The translations under genes were made by a program, and so were the position numbers. The notes below the pieces were generated by a model. That model was not told the origin of the DNA. It saw nothing but the letters and a program-made list of their open reading frames with translations, and did not search any database. This document shows, piece after piece, positions 31,744-32,033 of a stretch of 32,033 bases of DNA. This stretch comes from UBA1563 sp041667115 (GTDB lineage: Bacteria > Bacteroidota > Ignavibacteria > Ignavibacteriales > Ignavibacteriaceae), in the NCBI GenBank assembly GCA_041667115.1, contig JBAYFO010000042.1:1-32033 (forward strand). Reading direction: 5' to 3'. How positions within the stretch are numbered: the stretch's first letter is position 1; each line of letters starts with the position of its first letter.

Positions 31744-32033
31744 ATGGCTTTTTACTTCAAAAAAATAAAATATTTCTTGATGAAAATAGCTGTTGCTATA
31801 GTTATCCCATTTTTTATTCTGCCTAAAGTATATTCACAAAATTTTATTTTCAGTGATGATTTTAATCAGCTGCTACAATTGAATTGGACAGTAGTGAATG
31901 CTGAATCCACTTATTCAGGACCAAGTAATTGGTTTATTAAAAATGGAGAATTAAAACAAACATCAAATATCTGGGCCTACCCCGAACCTGAAGAATATAT
32001 TTACCAGCTTGGAACTAATCTTTATGCCGTTGA
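31744..32033 (+). CDS. Secreted protein, N-terminal fragment
   Basis: An open frame runs from ATG 31744 off the right edge (96 codons seen). The second in-frame ATG at 31780 gives a cleaner signal peptide (M-K-I-A-V-A-I-V-I-P-F-F, cleavage near V-Y-S-Q) and may be the true start. Neither has a ribosome-binding site. The mature part begins F-I-F-S-D-D-F-N and continues to L-N-W-T-V-V-N and S-N-W-F-I-K-N-G-E-L-K-Q. That is the opening of a laminin-G/concanavalin-like (or DUF1080-type) beta-sandwich domain common in secreted proteins of this group. Function is unknown. Confidence 0.7.
   Translation, partial: MAFYFKKIKYFLMKIAVAIVIPFFILPKVYSQNFIFSDDFNQLLQLNWTVVNAESTYSGPSNWFIKNGELKQTSNIWAYPEPEEYIYQLGTNLYAV

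Overview
The window looks like chromosomal DNA of an Ignavibacteria-type bacterium (Bacteroidota/Chlorobi/Ignavibacteriota side of the tree). Three secreted proteins end in the type IX secretion (T9SS) sorting domain with the N-Y-P-N-P-F-N-P motif, a TTTG/TAnnTTTG promoter is visible, the DNA is moderately AT-rich, and there is a split methylmalonyl-CoA mutase. This placement is inferred from gene content; no marker gene was compared with a database.

Layout. Positions 1-3959 hold a molybdenum hydroxylase operon: the end of a cyclase-family amidohydrolase, then FAD, 2Fe-2S and molybdopterin subunits. Positions 4023-5726 carry a YdeI-like protein and a GNAT acetyltransferase. Positions 5786-14056 are a surface/secretion block: a phage-tail-collar protein and three T9SS cargo proteins. 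Positions 14090-19350 carry a TPR sensor histidine kinase, an M24 peptidase and a KefB-type antiporter. Positions 19347-21510 (minus) are a propionate-pathway pair, methylmalonyl-CoA mutase large subunit and epimerase. Positions 21511-22970 contain almost only repeats. Positions 22971-28389 form an accessory/defence region: a SIR2-HerA pair, dinD, and a broken BRO-family gene, separated by structured palindromic repeats. Positions 28466-31150 (minus) encode an S9 peptidase with an added C-terminal domain. Positions 31406-31692 hold three tandem tRNA-Asn copies, of which only the last is intact. A secreted-protein gene runs off the right edge.

Two things run through the window. First, every simple tandem repeat found outside the herA 3' end has a 7-nt period (or 42 = 6 x 7 nt), although the sequences differ, and two of these tracts lie inside genes for T9SS proteins. 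Second, short palindromes have entered unusual places: an in-frame 10-codon insertion in a T9SS sorting domain, the anticodon arms of two tRNA-Asn copies, and multi-hairpin elements around the defence genes. One inner stem of these elements shows paired compensatory changes between copies.

The best candidate for a biological system is the SIR2-HerA module, which is a known anti-phage architecture. The repeat and palindrome biology is less well described and is where a second look is most worthwhile.
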